Origin: Aureimonas pseudogalii
Lineage (GTDB): Bacteria; Pseudomonadota; Alphaproteobacteria; Rhizobiales; Rhizobiaceae
DNA length: 64,000 nucleotides
Direction: 5' to 3'
NCBI RefSeq assembly: GCF_014196835.1
Contig: NZ_JACIEK010000001.1
Coordinates: 496,001-560,000, forward strand
Shown one piece after another: positions 38,178-47,059 of this stretch. The position numbers were made by a program, and so were the translations under genes. A model generated the notes under the pieces. That model was given only the letters and a program-made list of their open reading frames with translations. It made no database searches and was not told the origin of the DNA. Each line of letters opens with the position of its first letter. Position 1 is the stretch's first letter.

Positions 38178-39683
38178 ATGCAGGTCAGCGCAGTCATCCA
38201 CCGGGGTTTCGCCATCGCCGAGATCGACGACAGGCTCTATTCCGCCTTCATCGAGCACATGGGCCGCGCCATCTATTCCGGGATCTACGAGCCCGGGCAC
38301 CCGGAGGCGGACGCCAACGGCTTCCGGCGCGACGTGATGCGCTTCGTGAAGGATCTGCAGATTCCCGCGATCCGCTATCCCGGCGGCAACTTCGTCTCGG
38401 CCTATCGCTGGGAAGACGGCATCGGCCCGAAGGAAGACCGCCCGGTGCGGCTGGATCTCGCCTGGCGCTCGAAGGAGACGAACCAGGTCGGGCTCAACGA
38501 GTTCGCGGTCTGGGCCAAGGACGCCGGGATCGAGATGATGCTGGCGCTGAACCTCGGCTCGCGCGGGCTGGAGGACGCGCGCAACTACGTCGAATACGTG
38601 AACCACCCGTCGGGCACGTTCTGGTCGGACCTGCGCCGCAGCCACGGCGTCGCCGACCCCTACGCCGTCACCATGTGGTGCCTCGGCAACGAGTTGGACG
38701 GCCCCTGGCAGATCGGCCACAAGGAGGCCAAGGAATACGGGCGCCTCGCCGACGAGACGGCCAAGGCGCTCCGCGCGCTCACGCCGAAGGCCGAGATGAT
38801 CGTCTGCGGCTCCTCCAACGACGAGATGCCGACATACCCGGACTGGGAGCGCGAGGTTCTCGAGGAGTGCTACGAGAACGTCGACTACATCTCCCTGCAC
38901 AAGTATTTCGGCAATTCGAGCCACGACACGCTGAACTTCTTCGGCAAGGTCGAGGAGACCGGCCGCTACATCCAGGCGATCGGCGGCGTCATCGACTTCG
39001 TGAAGGCGAAGAAACGGGCGAAGAACGACGTCCACATCTGCTTCGACGAGTGGAACGTCTGGTATCACAAGCGCGAGGACGACAGCCGTCGCTGGCGCTC
39101 GTGGGACTGGCCGGAGGCGCCGGACCTTCTGGAGGAGGACTACAATTTCGAGGACGCGCTCTTCGTCGGCTGCCTCCTCAACGAGTTCATCCGCCGCTCC
39201 GACCGCGTGCGCATCGCCTGCATCGCGCAGCTCGTCAACGTCATCGCGCCGATCCGGGCCGAAAAGAACGGCCCGGCCTGGCGTCAGACGATCTACTGGC
39301 CCTATCAGTTCGCCTCGCTCTACGGCCGGGGACGGGCCCTGCGCGTCGCCGTCGACGGCCCGACCTACGACTGCCAGGTGGCCCACGACGTGCCCTATCT
39401 CGACGTCGCGGCCATCGAGAACGCGGGCGGCACGGTGACGATCTTCGCCATCAACCGCCACCTCACCGAAACGCTCGACCTCGACTGCCATCTCGGCGGC
39501 TTCGGCGGCCTTCGCGTCGCCGAACATCGGACGATGGCCGGCTACGGTCTTCGCGAGACGAACGGGCCGACGGCGCCGGACGCCGTGGTGCCGACGACGG
39601 GAACCGGCGTCGCGATGGACGGGGATCGCCTGCGGGGCAAGCTCGCGCCGCTGTCCTACCACATGATCCGTCTGTCGGTCTGA
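38178..39683 (+). CDS. GH51 alpha-L-arabinofuranosidase
   Basis: This 501-residue glycoside hydrolase releases arabinofuranose from arabinan or arabinoxylan oligomers. The catalytic acid/base Glu172 is in WCLGNELDGPW and the nucleophile Glu291 in HICFDEWNVWY. RYPGGNFVSAYRWEDGIGP is the typical substrate-site motif. There is no signal peptide, so it acts in the cytosol on imported oligosaccharides. It is first in an operon with the sugar importer. The ATG at 38178 is chosen because family similarity starts there; the frame is open upstream through the promoter. Confidence 0.93.
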   Translation: MQVSAVIHRGFAIAEIDDRLYSAFIEHMGRAIYSGIYEPGHPEADANGFRRDVMRFVKDLQIPAIRYPGGNFVSAYRWEDGIGPKEDRPVRLDLAWRSKETNQVGLNEFAVWAKDAGIEMMLALNLGSRGLEDARNYVEYVNHPSGTFWSDLRRSHGVADPYAVTMWCLGNELDGPWQIGHKEAKEYGRLADETAKALRALTPKAEMIVCGSSNDEMPTYPDWEREVLEECYENVDYISLHKYFGNSSHDTLNFFGKVEETGRYIQAIGGVIDFVKAKKRAKNDVHICFDEWNVWYHKREDDSRRWRSWDWPEAPDLLEEDYNFEDALFVGCLLNEFIRRSDRVRIACIAQLVNVIAPIRAEKNGPAWRQTIYWPYQFASLYGRGRALRVAVDGPTYDCQVAHDVPYLDVAAIENAGGTVTIFAINRHLTETLDLDCHLGGFGGLRVAEHRTMAGYGLRETNGPTAPDAVVPTTGTGVAMDGDRLRGKLAPLSYHMIRLSV

Positions 39684-39693
39684 GGCCGCGATC

Positions 39694-40770
39694 ATGTCGG
39701 GCGTCAAACTCACGAACGTGCGCAAGTCCTTCGGCTCGGCGGAGGTGATCCGGGGCGTGTCGCTGGAGGTGCCGAAGGGCAGCTTCGGCGTCTTCGTCGG
39801 CCCGTCCGGCTGCGGCAAGTCCACGCTTCTGCGGATGATCGCGGGGCTGGAGGACACGAGCGGCGGCACGATCGAGATCGGCGGGCGCGACGTCACCTCC
39901 GTGGAGCCCGCCAAGCGCGGCGTCGCGATGGTGTTCCAGTCCTATGCGCTCTATCCCCATCTCAGCGTCTACGAGAACATGGCCTTCTCGCTGCGGCTGG
40001 CACGGGCGAAGCGGGCGGTGGTCGAGGAGAAGGTGCGCGAAGCCTCGCGCATCCTGCGGCTCGACGAGCACCTGCAGAAGAAGCCCGGGCAGCTCTCCGG
40101 CGGCCAGCGCCAGCGCGTCGCCATCGGCCGCGCCATCGTACGCCAGCCCGAAGTCTTCCTGTTCGACGAGCCGCTGTCCAATCTCGACGCCGAGCTGCGC
40201 GTCCAGATGCGGCTGGAGCTGACGCGCCTCCACCGCCAGATCGGCGCCACCATGATCTACGTCACGCACGACCAGGTGGAGGCGATGACGCTCGCCGACG
40301 ACATCTTCGTGCTGAAGAACGGCGAGCTGCAGCAGGCCGGCCGCCCGCTCCACCTCTACGACAATCCGGCGAACCGCTTCGTCGGGGGCTTCATCGGGTC
40401 GCCCGCGATGAACTTCGTGGAGGCGAACGTTCTCTCGACGCAGGGCGGGCGCACGCGCGTCCGGGTCGAGGGCGAGACGCAGGAATTCAACCTTCCCATG
40501 GCCTCGCAGGCCGCCGGCAGCGGGGCGCGGGTCGTGCTCGGGCTGCGGCCCGAGAAGCTCCGGCTGGCCGAGGAGGGCATGCCCGTCACGATCGAGATGA
40601 TCGAGGAACTGGGCGGCGTCTCCTACCTCCATGCCCGCACCGCGGGGGGCGGCGACATGGTGATCGAGCGTCGCGGCAGCCGCGAGGGCATGGAAGGCCG
40701 GCGCGTCTTCGTGACCGCCGACGGCGAGGACATCCTCGTCTTCTCGCAAGGGGGCGAGCGCCTGCACTGA
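39694..40770 (+). CDS. Sugar ABC transporter ATPase, UgpC/MsmK type
   Basis: This 358-residue CUT1-family ATPase has Walker A GPSGCGKST (about 36-44), signature LSGGQRQRVAIGRAI, Walker B VFLFDEPLSNLDAELR, H-loop IYVTHDQVEAMTLAD and a C-terminal TOBE/OB region (about 235-355). It starts 10 nt after the GH51 gene. Some MsmK-type ATPases serve several importers, so it may energise others too. Confidence 0.93.
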   Translation: MSGVKLTNVRKSFGSAEVIRGVSLEVPKGSFGVFVGPSGCGKSTLLRMIAGLEDTSGGTIEIGGRDVTSVEPAKRGVAMVFQSYALYPHLSVYENMAFSLRLARAKRAVVEEKVREASRILRLDEHLQKKPGQLSGGQRQRVAIGRAIVRQPEVFLFDEPLSNLDAELRVQMRLELTRLHRQIGATMIYVTHDQVEAMTLADDIFVLKNGELQQAGRPLHLYDNPANRFVGGFIGSPAMNFVEANVLSTQGGRTRVRVEGETQEFNLPMASQAAGSGARVVLGLRPEKLRLAEEGMPVTIEMIEELGGVSYLHARTAGGGDMVIERRGSREGMEGRRVFVTADGEDILVFSQGGERLH

Positions 40771-40845
40771 CGATCCGATCGAGATTCAAGGGACCCGCGA
40801 TGGTGGAGGCCATGCGGTCCGCACAACGACAAGGGAGGAATGACG

Positions 40846-42123
40846 ATGCGTAAACTGAAGGTGCTGCTCGCCGCATCCATGACGATGCTGGCGATCCTGC
40901 CGGCGCAGGCGGCCGAGACCGTCGCGCTCTGGGACTTCTTCGTGGGGGGCGACGGCGTGCGCATGAAGGCGCTGCTGGCGGACTTCAACAAGGAGCATCC
41001 CGACATCAAGATCGAGGCGACCTCGCTCGAATGGGGCGTTCCCTTCTACACCAAGGTCCGCACCTCGGCCGCGGTCGGCCAGGGACCGGACGTCATGAGC
41101 TACCACCTCTCGCGCCTGCCGCTGGCGTTGACCGAGAAGGTGCTGACGGAGGTGACGCCGGACGATCTGGCGGCGGCCGGGCTGAAGAAGGAGGACTTCT
41201 TCCCGAACGCTCTGGAGGCCGCAAGCGACGGCGGCAAGCTCTACGCGGTGCCCTTCGACATCCATTCGGTGGTTCTCTACTACAACAAGACCTACCTGAA
41301 GGGCACCGAGTTCCTCGATGCGAACGGCAATCTCACGGGGATCACCGACCTCGCCAGCTTCGAGAAGGCGATGGCCGCCGCCAAGGAAAAGGGCTCGGCG
41401 ACGCCGCTGACCTATGCGACGGGCGACGACGGCGGCGTGTTCCGCGTCTTCTACACCCTGCTGGCGCAGCAGGGCGGCGAGTTGATCACCAACGGCAACG
41501 AGGTGCTGACCGGCGACAACGAGGCCAAGGCCACGAAGGCCGTCGAGACCATGACGCGCTGGCACGAGCAGGGCTGGCAGCCCGAGCAGGCGCTCTACCC
41601 CGCCTCCGTCGCGCTCTTCACCTCCGGCCAGTCCGCCTTCAGCATCAACGGCGTCTGGGAGGTGCCGACGATGAAGGACCTGCAGGCCACCGGTCGCCTC
41701 GGCTTCGAATGGGGTGCGGTGGAGGTGCCCAACATCATGGGCCAGCAGGCGACCTGGGCCGACAGCCACGCCTTCGCGATTCCCGTTCAGGGCGACAGGA
41801 CGATGAGCCCGGAGAAGCGCAAGGCGGTGATGACCTTCATCGGCTGGATGGAGAAGAACTCCCTCCGCTGGGCCGAGGCCGGCCATATCCCGGCCTACAA
41901 GCCGGTGGCCGAGAGCGCCGAGTACAAGGCGATGCAGCCGAACGCCACCTACGCGCCGCTGGCCGAGACCGCCGTCTACGATCCGCGCTCGAAGATCGCC
42001 GGCGTCGCCTCTCCCGTCTACGACGCAGCCGTCAACATCATCTCCCCCGCGATCCACGGCTACATGCCCGCGGCCGATGCGGTGGCGCAGATGAAGAGCG
42101 ATCTCCAGGGGCTTCTGAACTGA
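40846..42123 (+). CDS. Sugar ABC transporter solute-binding protein
   Basis: This CUT1-type periplasmic binding protein of about 425 residues belongs to the SBP_bac_1 family. It has a signal peptide (MRKLKVLLAASMTMLAILPAQAAE) and the core VALWDFFVGGDGVRMKALLADFNKEHPDIKIE. Of two in-frame ATG codons, 40846 is preferred because the AGGGAGG site is 7 nt upstream of it. It probably binds arabino-oligosaccharides, inferred from the GH51 gene in the operon. A strong hairpin follows the stop. Confidence 0.92.
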   Translation: MRKLKVLLAASMTMLAILPAQAAETVALWDFFVGGDGVRMKALLADFNKEHPDIKIEATSLEWGVPFYTKVRTSAAVGQGPDVMSYHLSRLPLALTEKVLTEVTPDDLAAAGLKKEDFFPNALEAASDGGKLYAVPFDIHSVVLYYNKTYLKGTEFLDANGNLTGITDLASFEKAMAAAKEKGSATPLTYATGDDGGVFRVFYTLLAQQGGELITNGNEVLTGDNEAKATKAVETMTRWHEQGWQPEQALYPASVALFTSGQSAFSINGVWEVPTMKDLQATGRLGFEWGAVEVPNIMGQQATWADSHAFAIPVQGDRTMSPEKRKAVMTFIGWMEKNSLRWAEAGHIPAYKPVAESAEYKAMQPNATYAPLAETAVYDPRSKIAGVASPVYDAAVNIISPAIHGYMPAADAVAQMKSDLQGLLN

Positions 42124-42139
42124 GGCCACGCCATTCCTG

Positions 42140-42168
42140 GCCGGGCGGCGGATCGACCGCCGCCCGGC
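42140..42168 (+). terminator. Intercistronic hairpin after the sugar-binding-protein gene
   Basis: A 12-bp perfect stem GCCGGGCGGCGG/CCGCCGCCCGGC with loop ATCGA is followed by TTTCG. It is probably a partial terminator or mRNA-stabilising element. Confidence 0.65.
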
Positions 42169-42200
42169 TTTCGTGCAGGCTCGATCGAGGAGAAACCACC

Positions 42201-43085
42201 ATGGCGATGCTGCAGAACCGCCGAAAGCATGTCCTGACGGCCTACACGCTGGTGCTGCCGTTCATCGCGATCTTTTGTCTGGTCTTCCTCTACCCCGCCT
42301 TCCGCATCGCCCAGCTCAGCCTCACCGATTCCACCCTGATCGGCGACGGCGCCTTCGTCGGTCTCGACAATTTCCGCAAGCTCCTGGGCGACCGCCTGTT
42401 CTGGACGTCGCTGAAGAACAACGGCTACTTCCTGGCTCTCACCGTCGTTCCGACGACGCTCATCGCGCTCGGCATCGCGCTGATGGTCAACCGCCTGTCG
42501 GGTCGGCTCCAGGCCTTGATCCTGGCGCTGTTCTTCCTGCCCTACGTGCTGCCGGTCTCGGTGGTGACCACCATCTGGCTCTGGCTGCTCGACCAGCAGT
42601 TCGGCGTTCTCCAGAACGTCATCACCTTCTTCACCGGGCGCCCGATCCCCGTCTTCAAGCATCCGGTCTGGGTCATGCCGGCCATCGCCGTCGTCACCAT
42701 CTGGTGGACCAACGGGTTCAACGTGCTGCTCTTCCTGGCGGGGCTACGCAACATTCCGCAGGATCTCTACGAGGCGTCCGCGCTCGACGGCGCGACGCGG
42801 CGCCAGCAGTTCCGCCGCGTGACCTGGCCGCTCCTCTGGCCCGTCACCGGGCTCGTGCTCACGTTGCAGCTGATCCTGCAGCTCAAGCTCTTCGACCAAG
42901 TCTATCTCCTCTCGGAGGGCGGCCCGTTCAACTCGTCCTACGTGCTTCTGATGATGGTCTACCGCGCGGCGTTCCAGCTGAACCAGGGCGGCTACGCCTC
43001 GGCCATCGCCCTCGTTCTCTTCGTCCTCATCATGGGCCTGTCGGTCCTCCAGTTCCAACTGCTGCGCATCGGAGGCCGTCGATGA
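42201..43085 (+). CDS. Sugar ABC transporter permease 1
   Basis: This 294-residue permease of the MalF/UgpA type has six hydrophobic segments. The EAA loop is recognisable as YEASALDGATRRQQFRRVTWPLLWP. A GAGGAG site lies upstream of the ATG at 42201. Its stop overlaps the start of permease 2 (ATGA). Confidence 0.93.
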   Translation: MAMLQNRRKHVLTAYTLVLPFIAIFCLVFLYPAFRIAQLSLTDSTLIGDGAFVGLDNFRKLLGDRLFWTSLKNNGYFLALTVVPTTLIALGIALMVNRLSGRLQALILALFFLPYVLPVSVVTTIWLWLLDQQFGVLQNVITFFTGRPIPVFKHPVWVMPAIAVVTIWWTNGFNVLLFLAGLRNIPQDLYEASALDGATRRQQFRRVTWPLLWPVTGLVLTLQLILQLKLFDQVYLLSEGGPFNSSYVLLMMVYRAAFQLNQGGYASAIALVLFVLIMGLSVLQFQLLRIGGRR

Positions 43086-43909
43086 GAAGCGCCCGCGTCG
43101 CCAACGGCCTCCTGACGGTGCTCGCCCTCATCGCGGGCGCAGTCTGGTTCTTCCCGATCTACTGGGCGATCGTCACCTCGCTGCGCTCCGAGGACAGGGT
43201 GGTGAGCGCCGGGGCCGGCGTGCTCCCCGACGAGTTCAACCTCGCGTCCTATTCGAACGCGATCTTCAACACGCGCCTGACGACCTGGTACCTCAACTCG
43301 GTCGGCACCTCGCTCATCATCACGGCGGTGGTGATCGTCACCGGCATGATGTGCGCCTACGCCCTGTCGCAGATGCGCTTTCCCGGACGGCGCATCCTCT
43401 ACGGCGTGGTGCTGGCGAGCTTCATGATCCCGGCGCAGGCGCTGGTGGTCTCGCAGTTCATCCTGATGAGCCAGCTCGGCTTGATCAACACCTGGGCCGG
43501 CATCATCCTGCCGCAGCTCGTCGTGCCGATCGTCATCATCGTCTACAAGCAGTTCTTCGATGCCGTGCCGAAGGAGATGAAGGAGGCCGTGGTCCTCGAC
43601 GGCGGCGGCGACTATACCCTGCTCTGGCGGGTCTATATGCCCCTGAACTGGGGAATCACGACGGCGCTTGCGATCATCACCTTCATCACGTCGTGGAACG
43701 CGTTTCTCTGGCCGTTCCTCGTGGAGACCAGCGAGAGCATGATGACGATCCCGGTCGGCATCACGCAGGTCAACGATTCCTTCGGCGTCGTCTACGCGCG
43801 GCTGATGGCGATCGCGCTTCTGGCCGCCGCGCCCGTCGCCCTCGCCTATCTCGTCTTCCAGAAGCGGGTGACGGAGGCGATCATGATTTCTTCCGGCGTG
43901 AAGGGGTGA
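43082..43909 (+). CDS. Sugar ABC transporter permease 2
   Basis: This 275-residue permease of the MalG/UgpE type has six membrane segments. The EAA loop is KEAVVLDGGGDYTLLWRVYMPLNWG. It is last in the GH51-importer operon. Its last 29 nt overlap the 3-prime end of the convergent GntR gene, an unusually tight arrangement with no room for a terminator between them. Confidence 0.92.
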   Translation: MRSARVANGLLTVLALIAGAVWFFPIYWAIVTSLRSEDRVVSAGAGVLPDEFNLASYSNAIFNTRLTTWYLNSVGTSLIITAVVIVTGMMCAYALSQMRFPGRRILYGVVLASFMIPAQALVVSQFILMSQLGLINTWAGIILPQLVVPIVIIVYKQFFDAVPKEMKEAVVLDGGGDYTLLWRVYMPLNWGITTALAIITFITSWNAFLWPFLVETSESMMTIPVGITQVNDSFGVVYARLMAIALLAAAPVALAYLVFQKRVTEAIMISSGVKG

Positions 43910-44669
43910 GACGCGGCAGCGCGAGATCGGCAACCGTCGTGCCCGAACTGTCGAGAAGCGCGGTGTCGACGAGTTCGGCCATCAGGCGCCGTGCGCCCTT
44001 GGCGTCGCGCGCCTCGATCCGCTCGAACACGGCGGCGTGCTCGTCGATCGGGTTGCGCGTGTGCGGATTGGGCATGTCGCGGTAGCGGAAGGCGGTGGTG
44101 AAGGCGACCGCCGACCGGATGCCGGCCTCGAACGTCACGAGGATCGGGTTCTTCGAGGCCCGCAGGATCGTCTGGTGGAAGCTGGCATCGGCTTGATGCC
44201 AGCTGTCCTCGGTGATCTCGCAGGTGCGCATCGCATGAAGCGCCGTACGGAACGCCGCGAGGTCGGCCTCCGTGCGCCGCTCGGCCGCCAGCGCGGCCGA
44301 CGGCGGCTCCACCATCGCCCGCAACTCGTAGAGCGCGCGGATGAACCAGTCCGGCGGGGTACCGGTCTCGAAGAACCAGCGCAGGACGTCTGGGTCGAGC
44401 AGCGACCAGCCTTCGCGCGGGGCGACCCGCGTTCCCGTCCGCGTGCGCCTCACCAGCAGCCCCTTGGACGCGAGCTGTCCCAGAGCCTCCCGATAGGTGC
44501 CCCGCGCGACGCTCGCCTGGACATAGAAGTCGAGCTCCTTGGGAACGGCCTCGCCCACCGCCAGCTCGCCCGAGACGATGCGCCGGCCCAGCCATTCCGC
44601 GATCGAGCCGTGGATCCGCCGCTCCGATCGGGTCGAGAAGTTCAGTTCCGCTTCCGGCATTCTCTTCAT
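43881..44669 (-). CDS. GntR-family regulator with FCD domain
   Basis: This 262-residue FadR-subfamily regulator has an N-terminal winged helix (about 15-80: GRRIVSGELAVGEAVPKELDFYVQASVARGTYREALGQLASKGLLVRRTRTGTRV) and an all-helical FCD ligand domain (about 95-235), with metal-ligand-type His residues in ADASFHQTIL and DEHAAVFERI. It is likely the regulator of the adjacent GH51-importer operon through the inverted repeat at 38151. The start at 44669 is chosen; 44660 is possible. Confidence 0.88.
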   Translation of the reverse strand: MKRMPEAELNFSTRSERRIHGSIAEWLGRRIVSGELAVGEAVPKELDFYVQASVARGTYREALGQLASKGLLVRRTRTGTRVAPREGWSLLDPDVLRWFFETGTPPDWFIRALYELRAMVEPPSAALAAERRTEADLAAFRTALHAMRTCEITEDSWHQADASFHQTILRASKNPILVTFEAGIRSAVAFTTAFRYRDMPNPHTRNPIDEHAAVFERIEARDAKGARRLMAELVDTALLDSSGTTVADLALPRLTPSRRKKS

Positions 44670-44787
44670 CGTCCGGGAGCGGACGCCTTTACGTGTATGG
44701 CCCTTATCAAACGGCGAACGACACCCGCTTGGCAAGGCGACGTCGCTTCCTCCGGGCTCCGAGTCGCGTCGTCCGCTTTCAAGCGGA

Positions 44788-46074
44788 TCAGCGCCCCGTC
44801 GCTTCGGCGTAGATGTCGAGAACTCGGCGGACGCTGCCGAGAAGCAGGGCTCGGGCGGTCGGCTCCACCGAACCGTCCTCCACCATCGGGTAGAGCTGGC
44901 CGAGATGCCGGCTGACGAGCGGGCGCGGGATCTCGCGCTCGCCGAGCCGCGCGAGGAGGCGCTCCACCGCCGCGCTCGCCTCCGGCTCGGGCCAGTAGTA
45001 GCGGATGCGATCGCTGAAGGAGTAGTGCCGCTCGATGCGCTGCTCGGCGTCGCTGCCGGGATAGTATTTCTGCCAGTGGCCGGGCGAGGCCAGCATCACC
45101 CGTTCCATCGTCTCGGGCAGCGTTTCGCTCGGCACCCCGGGATCGAGGAGATCGGCGATGTCGGAGAGGCCATAGAGCGCCTCGCGCAGCGCGAAGGTCA
45201 GCCACGGCCCGACCTTGAGGATCACGAAGCCGTCCGCCACCAGCGCCTTCAGGGCGGCCGCGGGCTGGTAGTCGGTGGAATGGGCCTCGAAGACGAAGCC
45301 GGGCATGTCGCGCAGCGTCGCGGAGAGCGCCGCGGCCTCAGCGGGATCGAACACCACGATCTCGGCATTGCCGAACTCGACGCCGGGCTGCACCACGGCC
45401 GCGATCGCCCGCCCGAAGGCGGCCTCCAGCCCGAGTGCGGCGAAGGCGTCGCGATGCACCTCGATCGTGCGCCGCGCCGCCTCCGGGCGGGTCACCTCGA
45501 TATGGTCGAGCGCCTCGAGCGCGCCGCCGGGCACCGGCACCTCGGTTCCCACCACGTAGACCGGCAGCGCACTGCCACCGCGTGCCGCGGCCGCCTCGGC
45601 CGCCTTCGCCAGCCGCGCGGCACGCTCGGCGACGACGGCGTCCGGCAGCGCGGCGGGCTCGCCGGCGCAGCCCATCGAGGTGTCGAGATGCAGCTTGGTG
45701 AAGCCGGCTTCAGTGAAGGCCTCGATCATCGTCTCGGCCTTGCGCATCGCCGCCTCGGCCGACAGCGCCTTCCAGGGATTGGGCCCGAGATGGTCGCCGC
45801 CGAGCACCAGCCGATCGAGCGGGAAGCCGACCTCAGCGGCGATGCGCTCGACGAAGCCGCGGAAGTCGGCCGGGTTCATGCCGGTGTAGCCGCCGTCCTG
45901 GTTCACCTGGTTGCAGGTCGCCTCGATCAGCACGTCGCTGCCGCGCTCCGCGCCGTGGCGCAGCGCCGCCTCGATCACGAGCGGATGCGCCGAGCAGACG
46001 GAGCAGATGCCCGTCGCCTCGCCGGCGGCGTAGCGCCGGGCGATGGCGGCGAAGCGTTCGGTGGCGTTGGTCAT
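44788..46074 (-). CDS. GatZ/KbaZ-like protein, possible D-tagatose-6-phosphate 4-epimerase
   Basis: This 428-residue TIM-barrel protein is of the COG4573 type: ATGICSVCSAHPLVIEAAL, EATCNQVNQDGGYTGMNPADFRGFV, LVLGGDHLGPNPWK and KLHLDTSMGCAGEP. In enterobacteria GatZ/KbaZ is the non-catalytic partner of tagatose-bisphosphate aldolase. In Agrobacterium a homologue in a galactitol/altritol cluster was assigned as D-tagatose-6-phosphate 4-epimerase. No aldolase gene is present, so the epimerase role is preferred by inference. It overlaps the kinase stop (ATGA). Confidence 0.85.
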   Translation of the reverse strand: MTNATERFAAIARRYAAGEATGICSVCSAHPLVIEAALRHGAERGSDVLIEATCNQVNQDGGYTGMNPADFRGFVERIAAEVGFPLDRLVLGGDHLGPNPWKALSAEAAMRKAETMIEAFTEAGFTKLHLDTSMGCAGEPAALPDAVVAERAARLAKAAEAAAARGGSALPVYVVGTEVPVPGGALEALDHIEVTRPEAARRTIEVHRDAFAALGLEAAFGRAIAAVVQPGVEFGNAEIVVFDPAEAAALSATLRDMPGFVFEAHSTDYQPAAALKALVADGFVILKVGPWLTFALREALYGLSDIADLLDPGVPSETLPETMERVMLASPGHWQKYYPGSDAEQRIERHYSFSDRIRYYWPEPEASAAVERLLARLGEREIPRPLVSRHLGQLYPMVEDGSVEPTARALLLGSVRRVLDIYAEATGR

Positions 46075-47036
46075 CGCGTCGTCTCCTGCTGCGCCGCCAG
46101 GAAGCGGCGGACGGCCTCGGCAGTTCCCGTGCCCTCCATCGGCCCCTTCGTGCCCACCGCCAGGGCGCCGCAGGCATTGGCCTGCCGCAGCGCCTCGCGC
46201 GGCGCCGCGCCGCCAAGCCAGGCGCAGACGAAGCCGGCGCCGAAACAGTCGCCCGCCCCGGTCGGGTCCACTTCCTCCACCGCGAAGGCGGGCATCGACA
46301 CCGTGCCCTCGCAGTCGTGATAGCTCGCGCCATCCGCGCCCTTCTTCACCACCACGGCCCGCACGCCGCGCGCCAGAAGCTCGGCGACGGCGGCCTCCTC
46401 GGTCTGCGCCTGCGTGAACAGGAAGAGCTCCGGCCCGCTCGGCAGGAAGAGGTCGCAGCGTTCCAGAATCTGCGACAGCGCCTCGCGCATGCCCGGCGCC
46501 TCCAGCATCTCGGCGCGGATGTTGGGATCGAACGAGACGGTGCCGCCCTGCTGCTTCACCTGTTCGATCCCCGCCGTCACGACGGCGACCACGGCGGGCG
46601 AGAAGAGCGAGGAGCCCATCACGTGGAAATGGTCGGCCCGCTCCAGCAGCGCCCGCCCCTCCTTCGTCAGCGCGATGCGGCCCGAGGCGCTCAAGGGAAT
46701 GTTGAAGACGAAGGCGCGGCTGCCGTCCTCGGCGTAGCGCACGAAGGCGGTGCCGGTCGGCGCGTCCCCGTGGACCGCGATCGCCGAGACGTCGACGCCG
46801 CTCGCCCGCAGCCGATCCAAGTTGAGCGTGCCGAAATCGTCGGCCCCGATCGCCGCGATCATGCCGCAGGGCTGGCCGAGCCGCCCGGCCTGGTCGATGA
46901 AGATCGCCGGCGCGCCGGAGGGAAACGGCCCCACCAGCGGGCCGGGCGCGCGGAAGGATTGCCCCACCTGCGTCGCCATGATCTCGACGAGGATCTCGCC
47001 CGCCGTCACCAGCACCTTGCGTCCCGTGGCATCCAT
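46071..47036 (-). CDS. PfkB-family sugar kinase, probable tagatose kinase
   Basis: This ribokinase-type kinase of about 321 residues has an N-terminal TAGEILVEIMATQVGQSF, substrate-site GPFPSGAPAIFIDQAGRLG and the C-terminal PfkB signature VDPTGAGDCFGAGFV with the catalytic Asp. Context (SmoS-like dehydrogenase and GatZ-like epimerase) suggests D-tagatose as substrate. The start MDATGRK is preferred because GGGGGAGG lies just upstream. An ATG at 47063 overlapping the regulator stop is the alternative. Confidence 0.85.
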   Translation of the reverse strand: MDATGRKVLVTAGEILVEIMATQVGQSFRAPGPLVGPFPSGAPAIFIDQAGRLGQPCGMIAAIGADDFGTLNLDRLRASGVDVSAIAVHGDAPTGTAFVRYAEDGSRAFVFNIPLSASGRIALTKEGRALLERADHFHVMGSSLFSPAVVAVVTAGIEQVKQQGGTVSFDPNIRAEMLEAPGMREALSQILERCDLFLPSGPELFLFTQAQTEEAAVAELLARGVRAVVVKKGADGASYHDCEGTVSMPAFAVEEVDPTGAGDCFGAGFVCAWLGGAAPREALRQANACGALAVGTKGPMEGTGTAEAVRRFLAAQQETTR

Positions 47037-47059
47037 GCCGCCCTCCCCCGTTTCTCGTT

